This document shows, piece by piece, positions 4,178 through 11,627 of a stretch of DNA of 13,522 nucleotides; position 1 is the first letter of the stretch; each line of letters begins with the position of its first letter. The stretch comes from an uncultured Eubacteriales bacterium (GTDB lineage Bacteria; Bacillota; Clostridia; Monoglobales; Monoglobaceae), in assembly GCA_905205855.1 (NCBI GenBank), contig CAJLFL010000033.1, positions 1-13,522 of the forward strand, given 5' to 3'. The notes under the pieces were generated by a model that was not told the origin of the DNA, searched no databases, and saw only the letters and a list, made by a program, of their open reading frames with translations. Made by a program: the position numbers and the translations under genes.

Positions 4178-5491
4178 ATGAAAAATATTTCAGAAGTTGT
4201 TACAAAAAAGCAGCGCCCGGAAAGGGTTATACAATTCGGCGAGGGAGGCTTTCTGCGCGGTTTTGTTGACTGGATGCTGCAAAAGCTGAACGAAAGCGGC
4301 AGCTGGGACGGCAGTGTTGTAATAGTTCAGCCTATCGAAAAGGGTATGTGCGATGTATTATCCGCCCAGAACTGTGTTTATACACATGTAATGCGCGGTC
4401 TGGAAAACGGCAGCCCGGTTGTACGCAATGACATTGTTGACTGTGTTTCACGCTGTGTAAAGCCGTATGAGAATTTTGAAGAATACAAAGCTCTTGCCCA
4501 AAATCCCGATTTCAGATTTATATTTTCCAACACAACAGAGGCAGGCATAGCGTATGTGCCGACCGACAAGCTGACTGACGCGCCGCCAAAGAGCTATCCG
4601 GCAAAGCTGACGGTTCTGCTTTACGAGCGTTATAAGGCGGGACTTAACGGTTTTATGATAATTCCGTGCGAGCTGATAGAAAAGAACGGCGAAAAGCTTA
4701 AGGAAATAATCTTGAAGTACGCAGAGGACTGGAAGCTTGGAGAAGGCTTTACCGAATGGATTGAAAAGGAAAACACCTTCTTTAATACTCTTGTTGACAG
4801 AATTGTCACAGGTTATCCGAGAGATGAAAAAATCGATCTTGATTATGAGGATAACATGCTCGATACCTCTGAGGTATTCCACCTTTGGGTTATAGAGGGC
4901 GACACCTCGTATTCCTCAGAACTGCCGTTTGACAAAGCAGGGCTTAATGTCATCTGGACAGAGGATCAGCTTAACAAGTACAGAACAAGAAAGGTTCGTA
5001 TATTAAACGGCGCGCATACTTCGCTTGTTCCGTATGCAATGCTGCGCGGCTTTGACACTGTTAAATCCTGTGTTGACAATCCCGAAATGCTCGCATATAT
5101 GAAGAAGTGTATATTTGACGAAATCATACCGACTCTGGATTTGCCGGAGGCAGAACTGAAGCAGTATGCAAATGATGTGCTGGAGCGTTTTGCCAATCCG
5201 TATATCAAGCACTATCTGTCGTCAATCGCGCTTAACTCCGTAAGCAAATTTAAGGTAAGAGTTCTGCCGTCAATACTGACATATATTGACCGCTTCGGCA
5301 AAACGCCGCAGACGCTGCTGACTGCATTCGGAGCATTGCTGAAGTTCTATAAAACAGATATGACAAATGATGATCCGGAGATTGTTGAATTTATGAAAAA
5401 CGCCACCGTTGAGGAGGCTTTGGCAAATGAAAAGCTGTGGGGCAGAGATTTGAGCTTTCTTGCCGATGAGGTGAAACAGTATGCTTTATAG
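4178..5491 (+). CDS. uxaB: Tagaturonate reductase (altronate oxidoreductase)
   Basis: A 437-residue member of the mannitol dehydrogenase / polyol-specific long-chain dehydrogenase family. It reduces D-tagaturonate to D-altronate with NADH in the cytoplasm. QFGEGGFLRGFVDWM (19-33) is the Rossmann nucleotide-binding start. FSNTTEAGI (116-124) and IIPCELIEKNG follow as in E. coli UxaB. The C-terminal domain contains the catalytic KVRILNGAHT (272-281), with the conserved Lys272, Asn277 and His280. Compared from memory with E. coli UxaB (483 residues), the protein lacks roughly the last 15-20 residues, and its final codons overlap uxaA. The start at 4178 fits AGGAG 8 nt upstream; GTG 4169 is too close. 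It is the first gene of uxaBAC. Fructuronate reductase is the main alternative, but the close match to UxaB and the uxaA partner favour tagaturonate. Confidence 0.92.
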   Translation: MKNISEVVTKKQRPERVIQFGEGGFLRGFVDWMLQKLNESGSWDGSVVIVQPIEKGMCDVLSAQNCVYTHVMRGLENGSPVVRNDIVDCVSRCVKPYENFEEYKALAQNPDFRFIFSNTTEAGIAYVPTDKLTDAPPKSYPAKLTVLLYERYKAGLNGFMIIPCELIEKNGEKLKEIILKYAEDWKLGEGFTEWIEKENTFFNTLVDRIVTGYPRDEKIDLDYEDNMLDTSEVFHLWVIEGDTSYSSELPFDKAGLNVIWTEDQLNKYRTRKVRILNGAHTSLVPYAMLRGFDTVKSCVDNPEMLAYMKKCIFDEIIPTLDLPEAELKQYANDVLERFANPYIKHYLSSIALNSVSKFKVRVLPSILTYIDRFGKTPQTLLTAFGALLKFYKTDMTNDDPEIVEFMKNATVEEALANEKLWGRDLSFLADEVKQYAL

Positions 5492-6863
5492 AATATCGCC
5501 CCTCGATAATGTAGAGGTGGATTTGTCTACGGGACACAAAACAGCCTCTGCCGATATTAAAAAAGGGGAAAACGTAATAAAATACGGCTTTCCGATAGGT
5601 CATGCAACAGAGGATATACATAAAGGCGATTTGGTGCATACCCATAATCTTAAAACCAACCTCGGCGATAAGCTGACCTATACGTATACTCCGCATATTA
5701 CAGAGCTTTCCGCCCTGCCGGACAGGACATTTATGGGGTATGTCCGCAGTGACGGACAGGCAGGCATCCGCAATGATGTCTGGATCATAAATACTGTCGG
5801 CTGTGTAAACAAGGCGGCGGAGGAGATTGCACGCAAAACAGGAGCGCTGACGTTTCCGCATCCCTTCGGATGTTCTCAGCTGGGCGATGACCAAAGCGTG
5901 ACACAGGCAATCCTCTGCGGACTGATAAAACACCCAAACGCCGGTGGAGTGCTGGTTTTGGGACTGGGCTGTGAGAACAACAATATAGCAGAACTTAAAA
6001 AAGTTCTCGGCGAATATGACGCAGACCGTGTTAAGTTCTTAAATGCACAGGATGCAGAGGATGAAGTTGAAGCCGGCGTAGAAATTGTAAAACAGCTGCA
6101 AGAATACGCAGACGGATTCAAACGCCGTCCTGTTTCCGTTTCAAAGCTGAAGGTCGGACTGAAATGCGGCGGCAGCGACGGTTTAAGCGGAATTACCGCA
6201 AATCCGCTTGTCGGCAGGTTTTCCGATTTGTTAATCCGCCGCGGCGGAACCTCCGCGCTGACAGAGGTACCCGAAATGTTCGGCGCGGAAACCCTCTTGA
6301 TGAACCGCTGTGAATCAAAAGAAGTATTTGACAAGACGGTTGGGCTTATCAACAACTTTAAAGATTACTTTATCCGTCACAATCAGGTTATTTACGAAAA
6401 CCCCTCACCCGGAAACAAAGCAGGCGGAATAACCACACTTGAAGAAAAATCACTCGGCTGTGTGCAAAAGGGCGGTACCTCAGCCGTAACCGATGTGCTG
6501 AGCTATGGTCAGAGGTTTGAAAAATGCGGACTAAATCTGCTTAACGGACCGGGAAACGATATTGTAGCAATAACAAATCTGACAGCCGCAGGCGCACACA
6601 TGATACTGTTTACAACCGGCAGAGGTACGCCGGTCGGCGCGCCTGTGCCTACAGTTAAAATAGCCACAAATTCCGCGCTTGCTGCGCACAAGGCAAACTG
6701 GATTGACTTCAATGCCGGAATACTGGCAGACGGCGCAGATATGGATAAAACCGCAGAAGAATTGTTTGATTTCTGTATCAGCGTTGCGGAGGGAAAGGAA
6801 ACAAAAAACGAAAGCCGCGGATACCGCGAAATATCAATATTTAAGGATGGTGTAACATTATGA
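5481..6863 (+). CDS. uxaA: Altronate dehydratase
   Basis: A 460-residue iron-dependent dehydratase that converts D-altronate to 2-keto-3-deoxygluconate. An N-terminal SAF domain (about 1-65; DNVEVDLSTGHKTA, KYGFPIGHATEDIHKGDLVH) is followed by the UxaA/GarD catalytic domain. Landmarks are YVRSDGQAGIRNDVWII (88-104), FPHPFGCSQLGDDQ (125-138), GGVLVLGLGCEN, LKCGGSDGLSGITANPLVG, TEVPEMFGAE and NPSPGNKAGGITTLEEKSLG. The N-terminal domain is about 20 residues shorter than in E. coli UxaA (495 residues): the loop before GHK is missing. The start overlaps the uxaB stop by 11 nt, and its Shine-Dalgarno (GAGGTG) lies inside uxaB. The end overlaps uxaC by 4 nt (ATGA). Translational coupling of all three genes is likely. 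Confidence 0.95.
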   Translation: MLYRISPLDNVEVDLSTGHKTASADIKKGENVIKYGFPIGHATEDIHKGDLVHTHNLKTNLGDKLTYTYTPHITELSALPDRTFMGYVRSDGQAGIRNDVWIINTVGCVNKAAEEIARKTGALTFPHPFGCSQLGDDQSVTQAILCGLIKHPNAGGVLVLGLGCENNNIAELKKVLGEYDADRVKFLNAQDAEDEVEAGVEIVKQLQEYADGFKRRPVSVSKLKVGLKCGGSDGLSGITANPLVGRFSDLLIRRGGTSALTEVPEMFGAETLLMNRCESKEVFDKTVGLINNFKDYFIRHNQVIYENPSPGNKAGGITTLEEKSLGCVQKGGTSAVTDVLSYGQRFEKCGLNLLNGPGNDIVAITNLTAAGAHMILFTTGRGTPVGAPVPTVKIATNSALAAHKANWIDFNAGILADGADMDKTAEELFDFCISVAEGKETKNESRGYREISIFKDGVTL

Positions 6864-8227
6864 GTTTTATAAACAAGGATTTTATGCTTCAATCGGAAAC
6901 AGCAAAGGAGCTGTTTCACAGCTATGCTGAGAATTTGCCTATCATAGACTATCATTGTCACCTTGATCCAAAGGTTATAGCAGAGGATTATCAGTTCCGC
7001 AATATTACCGATTTGTTCCTGGGCGGCGACCATTATAAGTGGCGCGCAATGCGTTCTAACGGTGTGGATGAAAAGTACATAACAGGTGATGCCTCCGACA
7101 GAGAAAAATTCCAAAAGTGGGCGGAAACCATGCCGTATCTTATCGGAAACCCGCTGTATCACTGGACACATCTGGAACTTAAAAGATATTTTGATATAGA
7201 TAAGACGCTCTCGCCCGAAACAGCTGAGGAAATCTGGAATATCTGCAACGAAAAGCTGGCGCAGCCGGATTTCAGCGCAAGAAATCTTATACTTAAATCA
7301 AACGTCAAGGTTATCTGCACAACAGACGATCCTGCCGATGACCTGCAGTATCATAAAAAGCTGAAGGCTGAAAACTTTCCGGTTAAGGTGCTTCCGACAT
7401 TCCGTCCCGACAAGGCGGTAAACATTGATAAGGAAACCTTTTTACCGTATATGGAAAAACTGGGCGTTACCTCCTTTGCACAGCTTAAAGAGGTGCTTGA
7501 GGACAAGATTATGTACTTCAACGAAAACGGCTGCCGTCTTTCGGATCATGCACTTGACGCAATTCCGTATGCTGAGGGTGATGCAGCGGCAATATTTGAT
7601 AAAGCTGTGGCGGGTAAGACTGTTTCGCAGGAGGAAGCCGATGCATTCAAGACTGCCGTTTTAAGCATATGTGCAAGAAAATACGCACAGCTTGGCTGGA
7701 GCATGCAGCTGCATATCGGCGCAATGCGTAATAATAACACCGCTATGTATAAGGCTCTCGGTGCGGATACCGGTTATGATTCCATAAACGACCTTTGCAT
7801 AGCAGAACCCCTGTCGAGATTCCTTGATTCACTCGATAAAGAGGATTCCTTGCCTAAGACAATTCTGTATACATTAAATCCTAAGGATAATTATGTGCTC
7901 GGTACCATGCTGGGCAACTTCCAGAAGGCGCCGACTCCCGGCAAGCTGCAGTTCGGCTCCGGCTGGTGGTTTAATGATCAGCGTGACGGAATGGTAGCGC
8001 AGATGACAGCCCTGGCAAACCTCGGTCTGCTCAGCCGTTTTGTGGGAATGCTTACGGATTCCAGAAGCTTTGTATCATATCCGCGCCACGAGTATTTCCG
8101 CCGTATCCTCTGCAATCTTATAGGCGAATGGGTTGAAAAGGGAGAATATCCGAACGATAAAGCCGCTCTGAAAACTATAATCCAGGGTATAAGCTATTAT
8201 AATGCAGAAAGTTACTTCGGATTTTAA
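6860..8227 (+). CDS. uxaC: Uronate (glucuronate/galacturonate) isomerase
   Basis: A 455-residue amidohydrolase-superfamily isomerase that interconverts D-galacturonate with D-tagaturonate and D-glucuronate with D-fructuronate, the entry step of the pathway. The N-terminal metal motif YHCHLDP (31-37; His32 and His34) is present, as are the later family motifs WTHLELKRYF, TTDDPADDL, LQLHIGAMRNNN-like (QLHIGAMRNN), GSGWWFNDQ and the C-terminal DSRSFVSYPRHEYFRRILC. The length is close to the family norm (about 465-470). The start ATG overlaps the uxaA stop (ATGA), and GGATGG stands upstream within uxaA. As the last gene of uxaBAC it is followed by no clear terminator; a repeat-rich stretch begins instead. 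Confidence 0.97.
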   Translation: MSFINKDFMLQSETAKELFHSYAENLPIIDYHCHLDPKVIAEDYQFRNITDLFLGGDHYKWRAMRSNGVDEKYITGDASDREKFQKWAETMPYLIGNPLYHWTHLELKRYFDIDKTLSPETAEEIWNICNEKLAQPDFSARNLILKSNVKVICTTDDPADDLQYHKKLKAENFPVKVLPTFRPDKAVNIDKETFLPYMEKLGVTSFAQLKEVLEDKIMYFNENGCRLSDHALDAIPYAEGDAAAIFDKAVAGKTVSQEEADAFKTAVLSICARKYAQLGWSMQLHIGAMRNNNTAMYKALGADTGYDSINDLCIAEPLSRFLDSLDKEDSLPKTILYTLNPKDNYVLGTMLGNFQKAPTPGKLQFGSGWWFNDQRDGMVAQMTALANLGLLSRFVGMLTDSRSFVSYPRHEYFRRILCNLIGEWVEKGEYPNDKAALKTIIQGISYYNAESYFGF

Positions 8228-8334
8228 GCTTTAAGATAACAAAGAGAAATCTCTGAAATGTAAAAATAGTCTTTAATGTTTTTTCAGGCGCCCCTGTGTG
8301 ATTGACCGTTGGTATTAAACAGCTTTCCGTATCT

Positions 8335-8348
8335 ATCCGCCCCTACGG
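8335..8348 (+). repeat. Half copy of a palindromic repeat
   Basis: ATCCGCCCCTACGG is the right half of the repeat type seen at 1495-1518 and 8675-8699; the matching GGGCGG arm is absent directly upstream. A left half (GCAGGGCGGCTGTGTAT, about 8380-8396) follows about 30 nt later, also without its partner arm. This looks like an inverted pair that has decayed. Confidence 0.5.
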
Positions 8349-8418
8349 ATTGGGTATGCATTATATGCTGCGTGATGTCGCAGGGCGGCTGTGTATGTCG
8401 TGCAATATCCGTATATGC

Positions 8419-8470
8419 TTTGTGACACCGCCGTGCGGACATCTGTTTTGTCATATGCGATACCTTTTCG
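8419..8470 (+). repeat. Right copy of the composite intergenic unit
   Basis: TTTGTGACACCGCCGTGCGG (8419-8438), then TGTCATATGCGAT and TTTCGGG, matches 1244-1292 in the same order and orientation, and again leads into a GGGCGCCC palindrome. The two copies lie 7.2 kb apart, on either side of the kdgK-to-uxaC part of the window. Confidence 0.7.
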
Positions 8471-8495
8471 GGCGCCCCCGCGTGGGCGCCCCTAC
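8469..8495 (+). repeat. Palindromic repeat, GGGCGCCC stem
   Basis: Perfect 8-bp arms (8470-8477 and 8484-8491) enclose a 6-nt loop (CCGCGT), followed by CTAC. Each arm is itself a palindrome, so alternative pairings exist. Confidence 0.8.
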
Positions 8496-8527
8496 GCGGT
8501 GTTGAACATTATATGTCATTTGATTTC

Positions 8528-8554
8528 GTAGGGGCAACCACATGGGGTTGCCCG
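8528..8554 (-). repeat. Palindromic repeat, GGGCAACC stem
   Basis: GTAG is followed by perfect 8-bp arms GGGCAACC (8532-8539) and GGTTGCCC (8546-8553) around the loop ACATGG. The stem sequence differs from the other copies at both arms in a compensating way, while the GTAGG and CCCG edges are kept. Confidence 0.8.
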
Positions 8555-8583
8555 TTTTGTCCTTTGCATGCAAAAATATTGTT

Positions 8584-8602
8584 CAATATTTTTCGGGCGG
8601 AT
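8584..8602 (+). repeat. Truncated left arm of a palindromic repeat
   Basis: CAATATTTTTCGGGC (8584-8598) is the same lead-in as at 1181-1195, but after CGGGCGGATA the complementary arm is missing and unrelated sequence follows. The lead-in here also pairs with 8572-8581 as a 10-bp AT-rich inverted repeat with a 2-nt gap. Confidence 0.5.
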
Positions 8603-8674
8603 AGCATGTCAAGAGTAACATGGTATACAGGTAGTGTAAGGACATAGTATACACATTACATACCGTTTATTATC

Positions 8675-8699
8675 GTAGGGGCGGCTGCGTATCCGCCCG
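8675..8699 (-). repeat. Palindromic repeat, GGGCGG stem, copy A
   Basis: GTAG precedes the arms GGGCGG (8679-8684) and CCGCCC (8693-8698), with an 8-nt loop CTGCGTAT. The last 22 bases are identical to the copy at 8737-8761 only 62 bp away. Confidence 0.85.
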
Positions 8700-8736
8700 T
8701 GTGGGTTGGCGTATACATTTTGTGTTGTGTGATGTC

Positions 8737-8761
8737 GCAGGGGCGGCTGCGTATCCGCCCG
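8737..8761 (-). repeat. Palindromic repeat, GGGCGG stem, copy B
   Basis: The arms 8741-8746 and 8755-8760 and the loop CTGCGTAT are as in the copy at 8675-8699, but the edge reads GCAG instead of GTAG. It lies 34 nt beyond the murC stop, so it would form a hairpin in the murC 3' untranslated region. The bases GTGATGTCGCAGG before it recur near 8371-8383. Confidence 0.85.
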
Positions 8762-8795
8762 CTATATTATGGCAGCTTTTTGACAAAATATAAAT

Positions 8796-10205
8796 TTAAA
8801 GTACGGTTTCAAAACCAATGTCGCCATGTTCGCCGGCGGCTAAACCATATCCTATTTTATTTACATCACCTGCGCCGAGGGTTATCAGCAAATCACCTTT
8901 GCCGACGCGCGGCTTTAAATACCTTGCAATCGCTTTCATATCGCTCATATAAACAGCGCCTTTAATCTTTGCCGCAAGGTCGCACGAATGGATTGTTCCG
9001 TCATATTCCTCTCTTGCCGGGTATACATCAGCTATCAAAATATGATCTGCAAGCTTTAAAACCTTTGCAAAATCGTCAAGCAGCGCTTTTGTTCTGCTGT
9101 AGGTATGCGGCTGAAATACCGCCCATATCTCGTTATATCCCATAGTTTTTGCCGCCTCAAGCGTTGCTTTGATTTCGGTCGGATGATGTGCATAGTCGTC
9201 CACTATGTCACAGCCGTTCAGCGTTCCGATATGCTCAAAACGGCGCTTTGCACCGCCGAACTCAAGCAAGCCGCTTTTTACCGCCTCCATCGGCAAGCCG
9301 AGAAAGTCCGCGGCTGCGGTTACGGCAAGTGCGTTTAAAATATTATGCTTGCCGGCAACTTTAAGGGTTATATCAACTATATCTTCGCCGCGGCGGCATA
9401 CCGTAAATGACGGACAGCCCTTGTCGTTTTCTTTTATATTTTTTGCAGTGTAATCGACATTTTTATCGTCCAGACCGTAAGACACTACTTTTCTGTCTAC
9501 ATTTTGCACAACTTGGCATACGTTTTTATCGTCAGAACAAACAATAATGCATCCATAGGGTGAAGTAAGGCTTGCAAATTTCTCAAAAGATGATATAATA
9601 TGGTTGATATTACTAAAATAATCAAGATGGTCTTCCTCTACGTTTGTTATGATAGACAAAAATGGCTTGAAGTGCAAAAAGCTTTCGACATATTCGCATG
9701 CCTCAAGCGCAAGGTAGTTTTTCCTGCCTAATCTGAAGTTTCCGCCGATTTGCGGAAGCTCACCGCCGACAAGTATTGTCGGATCCGTATTGGCAGCCAT
9801 CAGAACCAGGGACAGCATAGAAGTAGTGGTAGTCTTTCCGTGAGTGCCTGCAACGGCAATGGGATGCTCATAATACTCCATCAGAGCGCCCAAAAGTTCT
9901 GCACGCTCCAGAACAGGGATGCCGAGCGAGCGAGCCTTTACAAGCTCCTGATTGTTATCCGCTATTGCGGCAGTATAACACACCAAATCCGGCGAATCTA
10001 TATTATCGGCGTTTTGACCTATATAGACGCGGACACCCAAACCGCCGAGTATATCTGTCATATGCGACCGTTTTGCATCAGAGCCGGAAACCGTATATCC
10101 GAAATCAACCAGCATATGTGCAATGGCGCTCATACTAATTCCGCCTATGCCGATCATATAAATATGTGAATTGGGCTTTAGTTGGGACATCGTGAAATGA
10201 CGCAT
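8796..10205 (-). CDS. murC: UDP-N-acetylmuramate--L-alanine ligase
   Basis: A 469-residue cytoplasmic Mur ligase that adds L-alanine to UDP-MurNAc using ATP, the first peptide step of peptidoglycan synthesis. The N-terminal Rossmann domain shows GIGGISMSAIAHML (19-32). The ATP-binding loop is GTHGKTTTTSML (120-131). The C-terminal domain carries DDYAHHPTEI and FQPHTYSRT, and a final LITLGAGDVNKIG. The length is normal. The start MRHFTM at 10205 is chosen because AGAAGG lies 7 nt upstream and the promoter at 10237-10265 would otherwise fall inside the coding part; the frame is open 43 codons further upstream. It is divergent from spoVG, a neighbourhood seen in other Clostridia. No obvious terminator follows, only the repeat hairpin at 8737-8761. 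Confidence 0.97.
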   Translation of the reverse strand: MRHFTMSQLKPNSHIYMIGIGGISMSAIAHMLVDFGYTVSGSDAKRSHMTDILGGLGVRVYIGQNADNIDSPDLVCYTAAIADNNQELVKARSLGIPVLERAELLGALMEYYEHPIAVAGTHGKTTTTSMLSLVLMAANTDPTILVGGELPQIGGNFRLGRKNYLALEACEYVESFLHFKPFLSIITNVEEDHLDYFSNINHIISSFEKFASLTSPYGCIIVCSDDKNVCQVVQNVDRKVVSYGLDDKNVDYTAKNIKENDKGCPSFTVCRRGEDIVDITLKVAGKHNILNALAVTAAADFLGLPMEAVKSGLLEFGGAKRRFEHIGTLNGCDIVDDYAHHPTEIKATLEAAKTMGYNEIWAVFQPHTYSRTKALLDDFAKVLKLADHILIADVYPAREEYDGTIHSCDLAAKIKGAVYMSDMKAIARYLKPRVGKGDLLITLGAGDVNKIGYGLAAGEHGDIGFETVL

Positions 10206-10236
10206 CAAAAAACCTTCTTTCTTAAAAGTTATATAT

Positions 10237-10265
10237 ATTTTACCATATAAGGACGTTCTTTTCAA
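10237..10265 (-). promoter_or_regulatory. sigma-A promoter of murC
   Basis: Read on the minus strand, TTGAAA (10260-10265) and TAAAAT (10237-10242) are separated by exactly 17 bp. The predicted leader to the murC start is about 25 nt. Confidence 0.65.
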
Positions 10266-10354
10266 TGGTAAATTAGCTTTTAAAAAATATTTCATAGTAA
10301 AAAAATAACAAGAAAAACAAAAAACCGACAACAAATGAAAGGGGGGATAGACGT

Positions 10355-10639
10355 ATGCAGATTACGGATATCAGAGTCAGAAGAATTAACGCGGACGGCA
10401 GAATGAAGGCTGTAGTTTCTGTTACATTTGATGATGCATTTGTAATTCATGACATTAAGGTAATAGAGGGACAGGACAAGCTTTTTATAGCTATGCCGAG
10501 CAGAAAGACTCCGGAGGGGGAGTTTAAGGATATAGCACATCCTATAAACGCAGAAACCCGCGAGCTGCTTCACAGCAGTATTCTGCAGAAGTATCAGGAG
10601 GTTCTGGAAGAAGCCGAACATGAGGCTGAGGCAGAATAA
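10355..10639 (+). CDS. spoVG: Septation/sporulation regulator SpoVG
   Basis: A 94-residue SpoVG protein, a small nucleic-acid-binding dimer that affects asymmetric septation and spore cortex formation in Bacillus and acts as a global regulator in other Firmicutes. The N-terminal MQITDIRVRRI and VSVTFDDAFVIHDIKVIEG, and the basic segment FIAMPSRKTPEGEFKDIAHPIN, are hallmarks of the family. The C-terminus is the usual acidic, variable helix (EEAEHEAEAE). The Shine-Dalgarno AAAGGGGGG lies 8-9 nt upstream of the ATG. Divergent from murC over 149 bp, it ends at a bidirectional terminator. I could not identify a convincing sigma-H or sigma-A promoter in the AT-rich upstream region. Confidence 0.96.
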   Translation: MQITDIRVRRINADGRMKAVVSVTFDDAFVIHDIKVIEGQDKLFIAMPSRKTPEGEFKDIAHPINAETRELLHSSILQKYQEVLEEAEHEAEAE

Positions 10640-10654
10640 TACATATCTGATATA

Positions 10655-10689
10655 AAAAGGAGCTGTCTGATTTTTAGACAGCTCCTTTT
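10655..10689. terminator. Bidirectional terminator between spoVG and spoIIID
   Basis: Perfect 14-bp arms (10655-10668 and 10676-10689; GGAGCTGTCT core) with a 7-nt loop have an A-run on one side and a T-run on the other, so the hairpin works in both directions. It starts 15 nt after the spoVG stop and lies 8 nt past the spoIIID stop. Confidence 0.9.
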
Positions 10690-10696
10690 ATTCTTA

Positions 10697-10957
10697 TCAT
10701 CCCGCTTCGCGCTGATGACGATACTTCTCTCTGGTTGCATATCCGCCGCGGATGTGCCGTTCCTGTTTATTCTCGGTAAGAATTTTTCTTACATCCGCAG
10801 CCAAAATCCTGTTGATTTTGCTTAATCTCTCTGTTATATCTTTATGTACGGTAGATTTGCTAATACCGAACTTTTTGGCGGCTTCTCTTACAGTACATTT
10901 ATGCTCAATTATATAATTGGCAAGCTCTACGGTTCTTTCTTCGATATAACACCTCAC
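10697..10957 (-). CDS. spoIIID: Sporulation transcription factor SpoIIID
   Basis: An 86-residue DNA-binding protein that, in Bacillus and Clostridium, activates and represses mother-cell genes transcribed by sigma-E RNA polymerase during sporulation. It matches the family along its length: YIEERTVELANYIIEHK at the start, a helix-turn-helix TVREAAKKFGISKSTVHKDITERL (about 22-45), and the C-terminal basic tail IRGGYATREKYRHQ. Translation most likely begins at a GTG (10955-10957), since GGGAGG lies 8 nt upstream and no ATG is suitably placed. A sigma-E-like promoter precedes it. Its presence is good evidence that the organism sporulates or descends from spore-formers. Confidence 0.96.
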   Translation of the reverse strand: MRCYIEERTVELANYIIEHKCTVREAAKKFGISKSTVHKDITERLSKINRILAADVRKILTENKQERHIRGGYATREKYRHQREAG

Positions 10958-11007
10958 ATATATTGCCTCCCATACTATTTGTTCATGCTGAACATTAGCT
11001 ATGGTTT

Positions 11008-11036
11008 AATATATGCACAAACCGTTTGCTCTATGA
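11008..11036 (-). promoter_or_regulatory. Probable sigma-E-type promoter of spoIIID
   Basis: On the minus strand TCATAGA (11030-11036) is followed after 14 bp by CATATATT (11008-11015). This resembles the sigma-E pattern of a TCATA-like -35 and CATA-A-T -10, and spoIIID is a sigma-E gene in Bacillus. The start of transcription would be about 43 nt before the GTG. A 13-bp palindrome GTTCATGCTGAAC (10981-10993) lies in the leader and may be an operator or weak hairpin. Confidence 0.5.
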
Positions 11037-11063
11037 CAATTATCGGTCAGTCATAAGCGTAAA

Positions 11064-11627
11064 TCAGCTGTTCAATCTTAATCCGTCACTAAACGCCTTG
11101 CCGGCTACATCGCCAAGTTTGCGATAAGTATGATGCACCGGATCATAGGTGATAGGACTAAATTTATTCAAATCAACTTTGCCGTTCTCGTCAAGAATTC
11201 TCTCGTCAGCACAAACATTTACAATTTCGCCGACGAGTCTGCAGGTTTCTTCATCATAGCTGATAAGTTTACATTCAAGCGCCATAGGCAGTTCATCAAA
11301 AAGCGGAGCGTCAACAAATTCACTCTTTGCGGCGTGCCAGCCTGCTTTTTCAATTTTGTCCGGCTCTTTGTTACCCGAAACAATGCCGACATAGTCGCAC
11401 GCAGCAACATTTTCCGCATCTGCGATGCTCACGGTAAATGCACCTCTTGCAATAATGTTTTTAGTGGTCTTGTGTTCTGCGCTTATGCAGATTGAAATTT
11501 CTGTTTCTTCGCTGATTCCGCCCCAAGCGGCATTCATTGCATCAGGTTTTCCGTTCTCATCATACGAGCCGATAATAAGCACCGGCATGGGGTATAAAAT
11601 AGCTTTTGCACCAAAATTCTTTCTCAT
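11064..11627 (-). CDS. Flavin reductase-like (FMN-binding, flavoredoxin-type) protein
   Basis: A 187-residue protein of the flavin reductase-like FMN-binding split-barrel family. Members bind FMN and either reduce free flavin with NAD(P)H or act as electron-transfer flavoredoxins. The N-terminal PMPVLIIGSYDENGKPDAMNAAWGGI, the middle HKTTKNI and AFTVSIADAENVAACDYVGIVSG, and the ending PITYDPVHHTYRKLGDVAGKAF are typical of the anaerobe subgroup. The electron partner is not visible. Its ATG overlaps the stop of the ArsC-family remnant (ATGA), and its Shine-Dalgarno GGAG lies inside that remnant, so this gene was once the downstream, translationally coupled member of an operon. It is followed by a short gap and the spoIIID promoter. 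Confidence 0.88.
   Translation of the reverse strand: MRKNFGAKAILYPMPVLIIGSYDENGKPDAMNAAWGGISEETEISICISAEHKTTKNIIARGAFTVSIADAENVAACDYVGIVSGNKEPDKIEKAGWHAAKSEFVDAPLFDELPMALECKLISYDEETCRLVGEIVNVCADERILDENGKVDLNKFSPITYDPVHHTYRKLGDVAGKAFSDGLRLNS

Larger units (their letters stand above)
8228..8795. other. Gene-free, repeat-rich stretch between uxaC and murC
   Basis: This 568-bp stretch lies between the convergent uxaC and murC genes. The open frames in it are short, lack ribosome binding sites and consist of repeat sequence. It contains whole or partial copies of the same palindromic repeat family as 1180-1579, a second copy of the composite unit, and an unexplained AT-richer piece (about 8600-8670) with two GTATAC palindromes. 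There is no T-tailed terminator hairpin for either gene. Confidence 0.7.

Noticed and set aside
5876..7171. Long antisense frames opposite uxaA and uxaC (159 and 220 codons)
   Set aside because: They are mirror frames of strongly supported genes, without ribosome binding sites or recognisable domains.
8228..8280. A terminator after uxaC
   Set aside because: Only a very short AGAGA/TCTCT pairing and a distant T-run are present; this is too weak to call.
10206..10334. Upstream extension of murC by 43 codons
   Set aside because: The added residues do not resemble MurC, and the extension would cover the murC promoter; the AGAAGG site selects the start at 10205.
10206..10354. A sigma-H promoter for spoVG
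   Set aside because: AAGGACG (10249-10255) resembles a sigma-H -35, but no GAAT-type -10 stands at the right distance, so it was not annotated.
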